Assembly (NCBI RefSeq): GCF_002095575.1
Contig: NZ_MLJJ01000001.1
Location: forward strand, 124,001-188,000
Source of the DNA: Pantoea septica
GTDB taxonomy: Bacteria; Pseudomonadota; Gammaproteobacteria; Enterobacterales; Enterobacteriaceae
Reading direction: 5' to 3'
DNA: 64,000 nucleotides
Part shown: piece by piece, positions 18,236-26,801 of the stretch
Numbering within the stretch: position 1 is the stretch's first letter
How the letters are laid out: each line of letters begins with the position of its first letter
Position numbers and translations under genes: made by a program
The notes under the pieces: model-generated
The model's database searches: none
What the model saw: the letters and a program-made list of their open reading frames with translations, nothing else
What the model was told of the DNA's origin: nothing

Positions 18236-19120
18236 TCAGCGACGGCGCAGACGCGGGAAGCGCGCGTGCATGCGCAGGCTGCGCAGATTGATGACCGCTA
18301 TCGCCGTGCCGCACACCACCAGCGATGCGCCGATGATTTTAAAGCTGTTAAGGCTGTCCCCCAGCACCACGATGCCCATCAGCACCGACAACACCGGCGT
18401 CAGCAGCGAGTAGGGCATGATCAGATTGACGTTGTACTGCTTCAGCAGCCCGTACCAGAGGGTATAGGCGACAATCGACGAGGCGAGCGCGCTGTAGAGA
18501 ATGCCGAACCAGCCGCGCCATCCCGCCTGGCTGAGGGCGTAAAACTGGTGCGACTCCATCACGAAACTCGACAGGCCGACGATGGGCACCGCCAGAAAGG
18601 CGATCCAGCCGGTCATGGTCAGCGGCTTGATCGGCGGCGATTTTTTCACAATCAGATTGCTGACCGCCCAGCCGGTGGCGCTGCAGAGCAGGATCGCCAG
18701 CACCCACCAGGCGGGGATGGTCGGACTGCCGGAGAGCACCGCCACGCCGCACAGTGAGATGGCGATGCCGACCAGCTGAATCGCCCTCAGCCGCTCTTTC
18801 AGCACCGCCATCGCCAGCAGCATGGCGATCGGCGTGCCGAGCTGCACCACAATTGCGCCGGTGCCGGCGTCGGTATAGCGCATGCCCACGAACAGCAGCG
18901 AGAAGTGCATAAAGCCGAAGGTAAAGGCGAGCGCCAGCAGCCAGGGAAGCTGCTCACGCGTGATGCGGCAGAAAGGTATCAGCACAATCGCCACCACCAC
19001 AAAACGCATGCAGGTGAGAAACAGCGGCGGCAGCTCCAGCAGGCCCCACTTCACCGCCACGTTATTGAATGCCCAGATAGAGACCACCATCAAAATCAGA
19101 AAAAAATGCCGCAGAGCCAC
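18236..19120 (-). CDS. EamA-family (drug/metabolite) exporter
   Basis: Inner-membrane protein of 294 residues with ten predicted helices in two EamA repeats, each ending in a LGxxLxxxGV-like segment (LVGIAISLCGVAVLSG; IIGASLVVCGTAIAVI). Start chosen as GTG 19120 with AAGGA 7 bp upstream, placing the first helix right at the N-terminus; the open frame extends to 19198 without a good site. Members export amino acids or metabolites; the substrate is not known. It lies 47 bp upstream of the CoA-transferase on the same strand and may be co-transcribed. Confidence 0.9.
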   Translation of the reverse strand: MALRHFFLILMVVSIWAFNNVAVKWGLLELPPLFLTCMRFVVVAIVLIPFCRITREQLPWLLALAFTFGFMHFSLLFVGMRYTDAGTGAIVVQLGTPIAMLLAMAVLKERLRAIQLVGIAISLCGVAVLSGSPTIPAWWVLAILLCSATGWAVSNLIVKKSPPIKPLTMTGWIAFLAVPIVGLSSFVMESHQFYALSQAGWRGWFGILYSALASSIVAYTLWYGLLKQYNVNLIMPYSLLTPVLSVLMGIVVLGDSLNSFKIIGASLVVCGTAIAVINLRSLRMHARFPRLRRR

Positions 19121-19302
19121 AATCCCGTCCTTCGCTGTTGTTTTTCGCCACGCCCTAATGATGGCACGAAGCGAGGAGTCGCCGACAGGCGATGACAAAT
19201 ATTTTTCTGTTATGACAGCGGCTGGAAAATCATAAGACAGGCCGCCGCTTTGCTGGCAGACTGGTTCACCGAGACGCTAACCTGCCAGGGAACCCATTCG
19301 GT

Positions 19303-20031
19303 ATGACTTCCACTTCCTCTTTGCCCCTTGCCCTGATTCAACTTGAAGTGCCGCCTGCCATCGTGGTGGAACGTATTGGCGAACAGCCGCGCTGGTTTAT
19401 TGACGCGCTTGATCTGCAACCCGATGACTATCTCATTGTGCGCCCGCACCTTGGCGAATCGCTGCCGCAGTTTGACCAGATCAGCGGCGCGATCCTGAGC
19501 GGCTCCTGGGCGATGGTGACCGACCACGCCGAGTGGAGTGAGCGCAGCGCGGCGTGGGTGCGGGCGGCGATCGACGCTAAGCTGCCGCTGCTGGGCGTCT
19601 GCTACGGCCACCAGCTGATGGCCTACGCGCTGGGCGGCAAGGTGGCGGATAACCCCAACGGCTGGGAGCGCGGCCTGCTGCCGCTGACGTGCAAAGCGGC
19701 GATGCAGCGCGACGCGCTGCTCTCGGCGCTGCCGGAACGCTTCAGCGCCTGGCTGTCGCACCGCCAGTCGGTGATCGCTCCGCCGCCGCAGGCGCAGGTA
19801 CTGGCCACCTCTGAGAAAGATCCCTGTCAGATCCTGCGCTACTCGCCGCAGGCGCTGTCGGTGCAGTTTCACCCGGAATTTTCACGCCATATTATGAGCG
19901 CCTGCCTGTCGCCCGACGTCAGCGATAGCGTCGCGGATGCGGACATCGAAGGCGCAGACTGGGCGCGGCAGCTGCTGATGGCGTTCTGGCAGCAGACGCG
20001 CCCACAGCCGAGCCAGGCTCAGGGCGCGTAG
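19303..20031 (+). CDS. Class I glutamine amidotransferase domain protein (YfeJ-like)
   Basis: Stand-alone glutamine amidotransferase of 242 residues. The nucleophile elbow GVCYGHQLMAYALGG (Cys near residue 100) and the His-Glu pair in VQFHPEF (near 187) complete the catalytic triad, so it should be an active glutaminase. No synthase partner is adjacent. It belongs with GMP-synthase-like amidotransferases of uncharacterised role such as Salmonella YfeJ. Its last 13 bp overlap the 3' end of the convergent methyltransferase gene. Confidence 0.87.
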   Translation: MTSTSSLPLALIQLEVPPAIVVERIGEQPRWFIDALDLQPDDYLIVRPHLGESLPQFDQISGAILSGSWAMVTDHAEWSERSAAWVRAAIDAKLPLLGVCYGHQLMAYALGGKVADNPNGWERGLLPLTCKAAMQRDALLSALPERFSAWLSHRQSVIAPPPQAQVLATSEKDPCQILRYSPQALSVQFHPEFSRHIMSACLSPDVSDSVADADIEGADWARQLLMAFWQQTRPQPSQAQGA

Positions 20032-20582
20032 CTGCGCCGACAGCGATAAACCCAGGCGGGCGGCACGTTTTTCAGCACCCGCTGACGCTGCCAGATAAAG
20101 TAGCGCGAGAGATCGGGCTGGGTGAGGGAGGTGTACTGAAACTGCACGAAAACGCCGTCCGGGCCAAGCGCCTCGAACGCGGCGCGCAGAATGTCGTCGC
20201 GCAGCGCCGGCGGCAGCGACAGCAGCGGCAGGCCGGAAAAGATCGCGTCATACTCGCCTGTCAACCAGGCCGCCGAACAGTTGCGCACCTGCAGGCGCGC
20301 ATCCTCCAGCGCGCGCAGCTTATCCGCCAGCGGCGCGCTGATCTCAAAGGCATCCAGTTTCGCCTGCGGCTGCATGCGCGCCAGCAGATGGCGCGTCAGC
20401 ACGCCGTCGCCAGCGCCGAGTTCGGCGACGCGCAGGGCGCTGCGCCAGCAGACGCTATCGCTCATGGCGCGGCACAGCGCCGCCGATGAGGGCGTAATGC
20501 TGCCCATCTTGCGCGGATGGCGAATAAACTGATGAATAAATTCTGTTTTTGCGCGCATAAGGGTAAAAGCCGAAGCCAGCAT
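20019..20582 (-). CDS. SAM-dependent methyltransferase (phospholipid N-methyltransferase-like)
   Basis: Cytoplasmic class I methyltransferase of 187 residues. The SAM-binding motif I VAELGAGDGVLTRHLL is at about residues 52-67, with an acidic motif DAFEIS 18 residues on. The N-terminal region (EFIHQFIRHPRKMGSITPSSAALCRAM) resembles PmtA-type phospholipid N-methyltransferases and rRNA dimethylase relatives. ATG 20582 follows AGGAGAGAG; the frame is open further upstream but lacks a site. Substrate is unproven. It converges with the amidotransferase by 13 bp and diverges from aldB. Confidence 0.82.
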   Translation of the reverse strand: MLASAFTLMRAKTEFIHQFIRHPRKMGSITPSSAALCRAMSDSVCWRSALRVAELGAGDGVLTRHLLARMQPQAKLDAFEISAPLADKLRALEDARLQVRNCSAAWLTGEYDAIFSGLPLLSLPPALRDDILRAAFEALGPDGVFVQFQYTSLTQPDLSRYFIWQRQRVLKNVPPAWVYRCRRSYAP

Positions 20583-20816
20583 GTCACTCTCTCCTGTGAT
20601 TAACCTTCTCTGTTGACCCTGTTTCGGCCCGAGGTTTCGCTTTTTTTCCGCGCCTCGGCTTATTCTCAGAATTATCCGTGCGCACGGGCGGCGCGCTTTT
20701 CCTTTGCGGCGGTCACAGTTTCCGACTGCAACATCTGACAGGCTGGGTTTGTTCATTCATTGTTAACGACAGGTTTCATTGTTGTTTCAATTACAGCCAT
20801 GTTAAGGAGATTCACC

Positions 20817-22337
20817 ATGCGTTACGCCTCTCCCGGGGAACAGGGTTCTCTGATTCAGCTGCAGAAAACCTACGGCAACTTTATTAACGGCGAATTCGTG
20901 ACGCCGGTGAACGGCAACTACTTCACCAATACTTCGCCGGTCAACGGTTCGGTCGCGGGGGAATTTCCGCGTTCGGACAAGGCGGATGTGGATAATGCCG
21001 TCGCCGCGGCGCACGCCGCCGCCGAAGCCTGGGGTAAAACCTCGCCCCAGCAGCGGTCGCTGGCGCTGCTCAGGATCGCCGATCGGCTGGAACAAAATCT
21101 GGAATATATGGCGGTGAACGAGACCTGGGATAACGGCAAACCGGTGCGCGAAACGCTGGCCGCCGATATGCCGCTGGCGGTGGATCACTTCCGCTATTTC
21201 GCCGGCTGCGTGCGCGCGCAGGAGGGCACCGCCGCCGAGATCGACGAGTTTACCGCCGCCTACCATTTCCATGAGCCGCTCGGCGTGGTGGCGCAGATAA
21301 TCCCCTGGAATTTCCCGCTGTTGATGGCGGCGTGGAAGCTGGCCCCGGCGCTGGGCGCGGGCAACTGCGTGGTGCTGAAGCCGGCCGAACAGACGCCGCT
21401 GAGCATTACCCTGTTTGTCGAGCTGATCAAAGATCTGCTGCCGCCCGGGGTGCTGAACGTGGTGCACGGCTACGGCAAAGAGGCGGGCGAGGCGCTGGCC
21501 TCTCATCCCGACATCGCCAAAGTCGCCTTTACCGGCTCCACTGCGACCGGCGGCCATATTCTTGAGCTGGCGGCGAAGAGCATGATCCCCTCAACCGTCG
21601 AGCTGGGCGGCAAATCGCCGAACATCTTCTTCGAAGATATCATGCAGGCGGAAGAGAGCTTTATCGAGAAGGCGGCCGAAGGGGTGGTGCTCGGCTTCCT
21701 GAATCAGGGCGAGGTTTGTACCTGTCCGTCGCGCGCGCTGGTGCAGGAGTCGATCTACGAGCCCTTTATGGCGGCGGTGATGAAGCGCATCAAAACCATT
21801 AAGCGCGGCGATCCGATGGACAGCGAAACCATGGTCGGCGCGCAGGCGTCGCAGCAGCAGTTCGACAAGATCCTCTCCTATCTGGAGATCGCTCGTCAGG
21901 AGGGGGCGGAGGTGCTGACCGGCGGCGGCGTGGAGAAGCTGGAAGGCGCTCTCGCCAGCGGCTACTACATTCAGCCGACGCTGCTGAGGGGCGACAACAG
22001 CATGCGCGTCTTCCAGGAGGAGATTTTCGGGCCGGTGGTGGGCATCACCACCTTTAAGGATGAGGCGGAAGCGATCGCTATCGCCAACGACTCGATTTAC
22101 GGGCTGGGCGCAGGCGTCTGGACGCGCGATATCAACCGCGCCTACCGCGTCGGCCGCGCCATCAAGGCAGGACGCGTCTGGACCAACTGCTATCATCTCT
22201 ATCCGGCGCACGCCGCCTTTGGCGGCTATAAAAAATCGGGCATCGGGCGTGAGACGCACAAGATGATGCTGGACCACTATCAGCAGACCAAAAACTTGCT
22301 GGTGAGCTACAGCGTTCAGCCGCTCGGTTTCTTCTGA
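20817..22337 (+). CDS. aldB: Aldehyde dehydrogenase (AldB/ExaC type)
   Basis: NAD(P)-dependent aldehyde dehydrogenase of 506 residues, close to E. coli AldB (512), oxidising acetaldehyde and similar aldehydes to acids. Visible are [24 protein letters not shown] (coenzyme site), GSTATGG, the general-base Glu in VELGGKSPN near residue 265, the catalytic Cys in [11 protein letters not shown] near 300, and EEIFGPV near 400. ATG 20817 has AAGGAG 7 bp upstream. The Cys-rich active-site signature (EVCTCPS) is typical of the ExaC/AcoD subgroup. A terminator follows, so it is monocistronic. Confidence 0.93.
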   Translation: MRYASPGEQGSLIQLQKTYGNFINGEFVTPVNGNYFTNTSPVNGSVAGEFPRSDKADVDNAVAAAHAAAEAWGKTSPQQRSLALLRIADRLEQNLEYMAVNETWDNGKPVRETLAADMPLAVDHFRYFAGCVRAQEGTAAEIDEFTAAYHFHEPLGVVAQIIPWNFPLLMAAWKLAPALGAGNCVVLKPAEQTPLSITLFVELIKDLLPPGVLNVVHGYGKEAGEALASHPDIAKVAFTGSTATGGHILELAAKSMIPSTVELGGKSPNIFFEDIMQAEESFIEKAAEGVVLGFLNQGEVCTCPSRALVQESIYEPFMAAVMKRIKTIKRGDPMDSETMVGAQASQQQFDKILSYLEIARQEGAEVLTGGGVEKLEGALASGYYIQPTLLRGDNSMRVFQEEIFGPVVGITTFKDEAEAIAIANDSIYGLGAGVWTRDINRAYRVGRAIKAGRVWTNCYHLYPAHAAFGGYKKSGIGRETHKMMLDHYQQTKNLLVSYSVQPLGFF

Positions 22338-22350
22338 TTTCCCGGTCTGC

Positions 22351-22383
22351 GGCGCGCTGCTCTCTGGGCAACGCGCCTTTTTT
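22351..22383 (+). terminator. Terminator of aldB
   Basis: Stem GGCGCG/CGCGCC with a 15-base loop, followed by six T residues, 14 bp after the aldB stop. Confidence 0.75.
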
Positions 22384-22517
22384 ATTTCATATTAATCCCG
22401 GCGCATTTCGCGTTTTTTCGACCCATTGTTAACTGTCATAACCGCGTAAGATTGCTATGGCATGGTCAGGACGGTGGTTCCTGACGGGCCTGAGGCCGAA
22501 CTGAATAAGGAATGTTG

Positions 22518-22697
22518 ATGAACGAATTTTATAGCGTGCTGACTGAACATGATGAGGTGCTGGACGGCGTGGAGTACAGCATCATTGCGGTTAATCTACC
22601 GGGTCGTCAGGCGGTCTATATGCTCGATCGCTATGACGCCGATTTACTGCTGGCGGCTGAGGCGAGCGATTCAGCAGACGTGCCGCGTTTCTGGTAA
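22518..22697 (+). CDS. Small protein of unknown function (59 aa)
   Basis: I do not recognise this protein. It is acidic, with no transmembrane segment: NEFYSVLTEHDEVLDG, then a strand-like VEYSIIAVNLPGRQAVYMLDRYDADLLLAAEA. ATG 22518 has AAGGA about 6 bp upstream; an ATG at 22512 is too close to it. Codon use matches the chromosome. The gene has its own upstream region of 130 bp after the aldB terminator, so it is probably expressed alone. A repeat element follows at 22767. Confidence 0.6.
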   Translation: MNEFYSVLTEHDEVLDGVEYSIIAVNLPGRQAVYMLDRYDADLLLAAEASDSADVPRFW

Positions 22698-22766
22698 CGT
22701 GCTGTAGTGTCACATGAGTACAAGGCACCTGAAACAGATTGTTGCAGGCAGCTCTGAGGCTTAATA

Positions 22767-22873
22767 CGCGGCTGGCAGGGTTCGAGGAGCAAAGCGGCCC
22801 GCGACAGGGATGTCGCGGGCCGGGCGAGCAGGGATGCGTCAAGCGCCTTTGCGACCGAATCCTGCCAGCCGCG
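22767..22873. repeat. Palindromic intergenic repeat, copy C
   Basis: A 107 bp element with 18-bp inverted ends matching CGCGGCTGGCAGGRTTCG (22767-22784 and complement 22856-22873, one mismatch). The core has GAGGAGCAAAGCG, two CAGGGATG boxes and CCTTTGCGACCGA, as in copies A and B, and an inner perfect hairpin GGCCCGCGACA/TGTCGCGGGCC. It lies between convergent genes. Confidence 0.8.
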
Positions 22874-22912
22874 TGAGCACAAAGGTCACGCCTTCTACGA
22901 GGTATTTAAGGT

Positions 22913-24559
22913 TTACTTCACGCAGCGCGCGCAGGTGCTGTCCTGAATCTGCTTAAAGAAGTCGTTGCCTTTGTCGTCCACCAGGATAAACGCCGGGAAG
23001 TTCTCAACCTCGATCTTCCAGATCGCCTCCATCCCCAGCTCGGCATACTCCACGCACTCCAGCTTTTTAATACTCTGCTGCGCCAGCACCGCCGCCGGGC
23101 CGCCGATGCTGCCGAGATAGAACCCGCCGTGCTTCTGGCAGGCGTCCGTCACCTGCTGGCTGCGGTTGCCCTTCGCCAGCATAATCATGCTGCCGCCGTG
23201 CGACTGCAGCAGATCGACGTAGGAATCCATGCGGCCAGCGGTGGTCGGGCCAAGCGAGCCGGAAGCGTAGCCTGCCGGAGTCTTGGCCGGACCGGCGTAA
23301 TAAATCGGGTGATCTTTCACGTACTGGGGCAGCCCTTCGCCGCTGTCGATACGCTCTTTCAGCCTGGCGTGTGCGATATCGCGCGCCACGATAATGGTGC
23401 CGCTCAGCGAGAGACGCGTAGAGACCGGATAAGCGGAGAGCTGCGCCAGAATCTCTTGCATCGGCCGGTTAAGATCGACGCTCACCACGCCGCCTTCGCC
23501 CTGCTGACGCAGCGCTTCCGGAATATACTGCGCCGGGTTGTCCTCCAGCTTCTCGATCCAGATGCCGTCGCGGTTGATTTTCGCCTTGATATTGCGGTCC
23601 GCCGAACAGGAGACGCCCATGCCCACCGGACAGGAAGCGCCGTGGCGCGGCAGGCGGATCACGCGGATATCGTGCGCGAAATATTTGCCGCCGAACTGCG
23701 CGCCTAGGCCGAGCTGCTGGGCCGCCTCCAGCAACTCCTGCTCCAGCGCCAGATCGCGGAACGCCTGGCCATGCTCGTTGCCGCTGGTCGGCAGGCTATC
23801 GTAATAGTGCGTCGAGGCGAGCTTCACGGTCTTCAGCGTCGCCTCTGCCGAGGTGCCGCCAATCACGAACGCGATGTGATAGGGCGGACAGGCGGCGGTG
23901 CCGAGCGACATCATCTTATCCACCAGATAATTCTTCAGCTTGCCGGGCGAGAGCAGCGCTTTGGTCTCCTGGTAGAGATAGGTTTTGTTGGCTGAGCCGC
24001 CGCCCTTGGCGATGCACAGGAACTTATATTCGTCGCCGTCAGTGCTGTAGATATCGATCTGCGCCGGCAGGTTGGTGCCGGTGTTCACCTCGTTATACAT
24101 ATCGAGCGCGGCGTTCTGCGAATAGCGCAGGTTATCTTCGATAAAGGTGTTATAGACGCCCTGCGACAGCGCGGCTTCGTCGCCGCCGCCGGTCCAGACG
24201 CGCTGGCCTTTTTTGCCCATAATAATCGCCGTGCCGGTATCCTGGCAGGTCGGCAGCACGCCTTTGGCGGCGATCTCCGAGTTGCGCAGAAACTGCAGGG
24301 CGACATATTTGTCATTCTCGCTCGCTTCATCGTCGGCGAGGATAGAGGCGACCTGCTGCTGGTGCGCCGGACGCAGCATAAAAGAGGCGTCGTGAAACGC
24401 CTGCTGCGCCAGCAGGGTCAGCGCTTTGGGATCGATCTTCAACACCTCTTCGCCTTCGAAGCTGGCGACGGAGACGTGCTCGCGCGTCAGCAGATAGTAC
24501 TGGGTGTCATCGTGGGACAGTGGAAAGGGCTCTTGATAGTAGAAAGGTTTGTTCGACAT
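22913..24559 (-). CDS. fumB: Class I fumarate hydratase (FumA/FumB type)
   Basis: Iron-sulfur fumarase of 548 residues, identical in length to E. coli FumA/FumB, interconverting malate and fumarate. Cys residues of the oxygen-sensitive [4Fe-4S] cluster are in VLPTCQDTG (near 105), [18 protein letters not shown] (near 318) and TAACPPYH (near 224). C-terminal domain shows [26 protein letters not shown]. Downstream of the dicarboxylate transporter on the same strand, with fumarate reductase and dcuSR nearby, it fits the anaerobic (FumB) role of making fumarate from malate for respiration. FumA/FumB cannot be told apart by sequence alone here. Confidence 0.93.
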   Translation of the reverse strand: MSNKPFYYQEPFPLSHDDTQYYLLTREHVSVASFEGEEVLKIDPKALTLLAQQAFHDASFMLRPAHQQQVASILADDEASENDKYVALQFLRNSEIAAKGVLPTCQDTGTAIIMGKKGQRVWTGGGDEAALSQGVYNTFIEDNLRYSQNAALDMYNEVNTGTNLPAQIDIYSTDGDEYKFLCIAKGGGSANKTYLYQETKALLSPGKLKNYLVDKMMSLGTAACPPYHIAFVIGGTSAEATLKTVKLASTHYYDSLPTSGNEHGQAFRDLALEQELLEAAQQLGLGAQFGGKYFAHDIRVIRLPRHGASCPVGMGVSCSADRNIKAKINRDGIWIEKLEDNPAQYIPEALRQQGEGGVVSVDLNRPMQEILAQLSAYPVSTRLSLSGTIIVARDIAHARLKERIDSGEGLPQYVKDHPIYYAGPAKTPAGYASGSLGPTTAGRMDSYVDLLQSHGGSMIMLAKGNRSQQVTDACQKHGGFYLGSIGGPAAVLAQQSIKKLECVEYAELGMEAIWKIEVENFPAFILVDDKGNDFFKQIQDSTCARCVK

Positions 24560-24634
24560 CTCGGCTCACTTATGCGGCGGCGGCGGCTCGCGCAGCGCGA
24601 GACGAACAGCCGCAAATATTGTTGGTTTTTATTT

Positions 24635-24661
24635 CGCCAGCCGCGCGGGACGCGGCTGGCG
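24635..24661. other. Strong hairpin between transporter and fumarase genes
   Basis: Perfect 11-bp arms (CGCCAGCCGCG/CGCGGCTGGCG) around a 5-base loop, within the 154 bp between the transporter stop and the fumarase start. No T-run follows on the minus strand, so it is more likely an mRNA processing or stabilising stem than a terminator. Confidence 0.55.
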
Positions 24662-24713
24662 TAAGCTGAAGGGAAAGGATTTTACACTTTATTAACCTGT
24701 TTCGTCGCCTGCT

Positions 24714-26228
24714 TTAGAACAACATGACCATCCACGGGTAGGCGATCAGCATCAGCAGCACCAGGAACAGCAGGCCGAAAATGGTGCCCAGACGCCAGTA
24801 GTCTTTGGTCGGCAGATAGCCGCTGCCGTAGTAAATCGGGCTGGGGCCGGTACCGTACGGGGTGATAATCCCCATCACGCCAAGCGAGGTGCAGAGCATC
24901 AGGCAGAACACCGGCATATTGATGCCCGGGATCGCTGCGGCGATGGTCAGCATCGCCGGGAGCAGCGCGGTGGTGTGCGCCGTGGTGCTGGCGAACAGGT
25001 AGTGCAGCAGGTAGAAGGCGATAAGCAAGACCACCGCGGAGACCTGCGGGTCGTAACCCTGCAGCAGCATGCCGCCCTCTTTACCCAGCCAGGCGATAAA
25101 GCCGACGCGCGCCAGGCCATCCGCCAGCGCCACCAGGGTGGCGAACCAGGCGAAGGTATTCCACGCCGCCTTGTTGCTGGTGATGTCGCTCCAGTTCAGC
25201 ACGCCGGTCCAGAGCATCAGTATGATAACCAGCAGCGCAGCCATCGCAGGCTCGATCCAGGCGGTGGCGAAAATCCACATCAGCAGCGCGCACACCACGA
25301 AAATCAGCAGCAAAATCTCATTGCGCGACAGCTTGCCCAGCTTTTGCAGCTCGGCGGTAGCCCAGCGCGGCACTTCGTCGTTGACCTTCACTTCCGGCGG
25401 ATAGAGCCAGTACGCCAGCAGCGGCATGGTCAGGATCAGCAGCACGCCGAGCGGCAGGAAGGCGAGAAACCACATGCCCCAGGAGATATCGAAGCCCACG
25501 ACGCTTTTCACCAGCGCCAGCGCCAGCAGGTTCGGCGCCAGCGCCGACAGGAACATAGAGCTGGTGATACAGGCGGCGGTAATCGCGACCCACATCAGAT
25601 AAGAGCCGATGCGGCGCGCGCTCGGGTCATTGGGTTTAGAGCCGTAGAGCGGCGGCAGGTTGGCGATAATCGGGTAGATGGTGCCGCCGCTGCGCGCGGT
25701 GTTCGACGGGGTAAAAGGCGCCAGCAGCAGGTCGGCGAAGGTAATGGCGTAGCCAAGCGTCAGGCTGCGACGGCCAAGATACTTCACCAGAATCAGCGCC
25801 AGGCGGCGGCCGAACTGGGTTTTATCGTAGCCGGCGGCGAACATAAAGGCGCCGAAAATCAGCCAGACGGTAGAGTTGCCGAAACCGCTTACGCCCCATT
25901 TAAAGGCCTCGGTAGCGACCTTGAAGCCCGGCTTCGCCAGCTCGGCGGGGCTAAACAGCACGAACTGGCTGAAGAGGGCGATGACCACCACGCCGGTCAG
26001 GCCGATGACCGCCCCCGGCAGCGGTTCGAAAATCAGGCCGACGATAACGCCGACGAAAATGGCGAAAAAGTGCCAGGCGTAGGGCTCGAGCCCGGCGGGC
26101 GTCGGCACCAGCAGTAGCAGGACGGCGACCACGATGGGCAGGGCCAGCATGATCCAGCGTTTGTGTTGTCCCGGCGGCGGGACGGGCGCAGGTTGCGCGG
26201 CTTCGTTCAGCGTCGTTTTCATGTTCAT
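24714..26228 (-). CDS. Dicarboxylate/succinate antiporter (DASS family, TtdT/CitT-like)
   Basis: Inner-membrane carrier of 504 residues with about 12-14 hydrophobic helices in the divalent anion:sodium symporter family. Features include FTPSNTARSGGTIYPI near residue 170 and the TAHTTALLPAM region near 420, the paired SNT and T/A-rich substrate-site hairpins of the family. TtdT and CitT of E. coli (487 residues) exchange an external tri- or dicarboxylate for succinate. Located upstream of fumarase and next to fumarate reductase, it probably imports malate, tartrate or citrate in exchange for succinate produced by fumarate respiration. ATG 26228 or 26222 are both possible; no clear ribosome site separates them. 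Confidence 0.87.
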   Translation of the reverse strand: MNMKTTLNEAAQPAPVPPPGQHKRWIMLALPIVVAVLLLLVPTPAGLEPYAWHFFAIFVGVIVGLIFEPLPGAVIGLTGVVVIALFSQFVLFSPAELAKPGFKVATEAFKWGVSGFGNSTVWLIFGAFMFAAGYDKTQFGRRLALILVKYLGRRSLTLGYAITFADLLLAPFTPSNTARSGGTIYPIIANLPPLYGSKPNDPSARRIGSYLMWVAITAACITSSMFLSALAPNLLALALVKSVVGFDISWGMWFLAFLPLGVLLILTMPLLAYWLYPPEVKVNDEVPRWATAELQKLGKLSRNEILLLIFVVCALLMWIFATAWIEPAMAALLVIILMLWTGVLNWSDITSNKAAWNTFAWFATLVALADGLARVGFIAWLGKEGGMLLQGYDPQVSAVVLLIAFYLLHYLFASTTAHTTALLPAMLTIAAAIPGINMPVFCLMLCTSLGVMGIITPYGTGPSPIYYGSGYLPTKDYWRLGTIFGLLFLVLLMLIAYPWMVMLF

Positions 26229-26406
26229 AGTGAAGGTCTGCAAGTTAAAAAAGAAGAGGGTACCGGCTTTGTTGATGCGCTGCGTATTATTCTCGCGGGG
26301 AGAACGCCTTCAGCAAAACCTTATTGAATAACGTCTTCATGTGACAACTTTATTAAATAAACTTTTGCGCCGTGGCTATATGATGCGCCTGCCATAATAG
26401 TAAATT

Positions 26407-26420
26407 TTGATCTAGATCAA
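26407..26420. promoter_or_regulatory. FNR-binding site
   Basis: TTGATCTAGATCAA is a perfect match to the FNR consensus TTGAT-N4-ATCAA. It lies in the 573 bp divergent region, 179 bp from the transporter start and about 380 bp from the reductase start. A second, half-matching site (TTGAT at 26546-26550) lies closer to the reductase. The rest of 26229-26801 is AT-rich non-coding promoter DNA. Confidence 0.88.
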
Positions 26421-26801
26421 AGAGTGAGTTTGCCTTTTAATTGCGTTAAAAACTTTAAAATTTTTATTGGGCTCTTAAGACGATTCCGAAGCAACAGGCG
26501 GCGTTACTGGCGCTTTTTTGTGCAAGTGCCGCTTCTGTCAACTTATTGATAAAGATGTATTAATTTTTGATTATAACAATAATTTGATTTTTTCAGCGCT
26601 TTCGCTAACATTACTATAACTAAAATCTCAGCCTTTGCAAAATAAATAACCCGGATACTTCAAAAAGTTTTAAAACTATATTCGTTACTTTTGTATCTAA
26701 AGTTACTGGTATATTAGTGGCATTAAGCCGGACCTTTTAATTATCGCCAGAGCGCCTCGTCCGCAGAATTTCTCAGCTTTTAATTTCCGGAGTTAATCTA
26801 A

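Noticed and set aside
19120-19198. Longer start for the EamA transporter at 19198
   Set aside because: GTG 19120 has a better ribosome site and places the first helix at the protein start, as in the family.
24975-26117. Plus-strand open frame of 380 codons opposite the dicarboxylate antiporter
   Set aside because: Gln/Arg/His-rich shadow sequence with no domains, antisense to a well-formed membrane protein.
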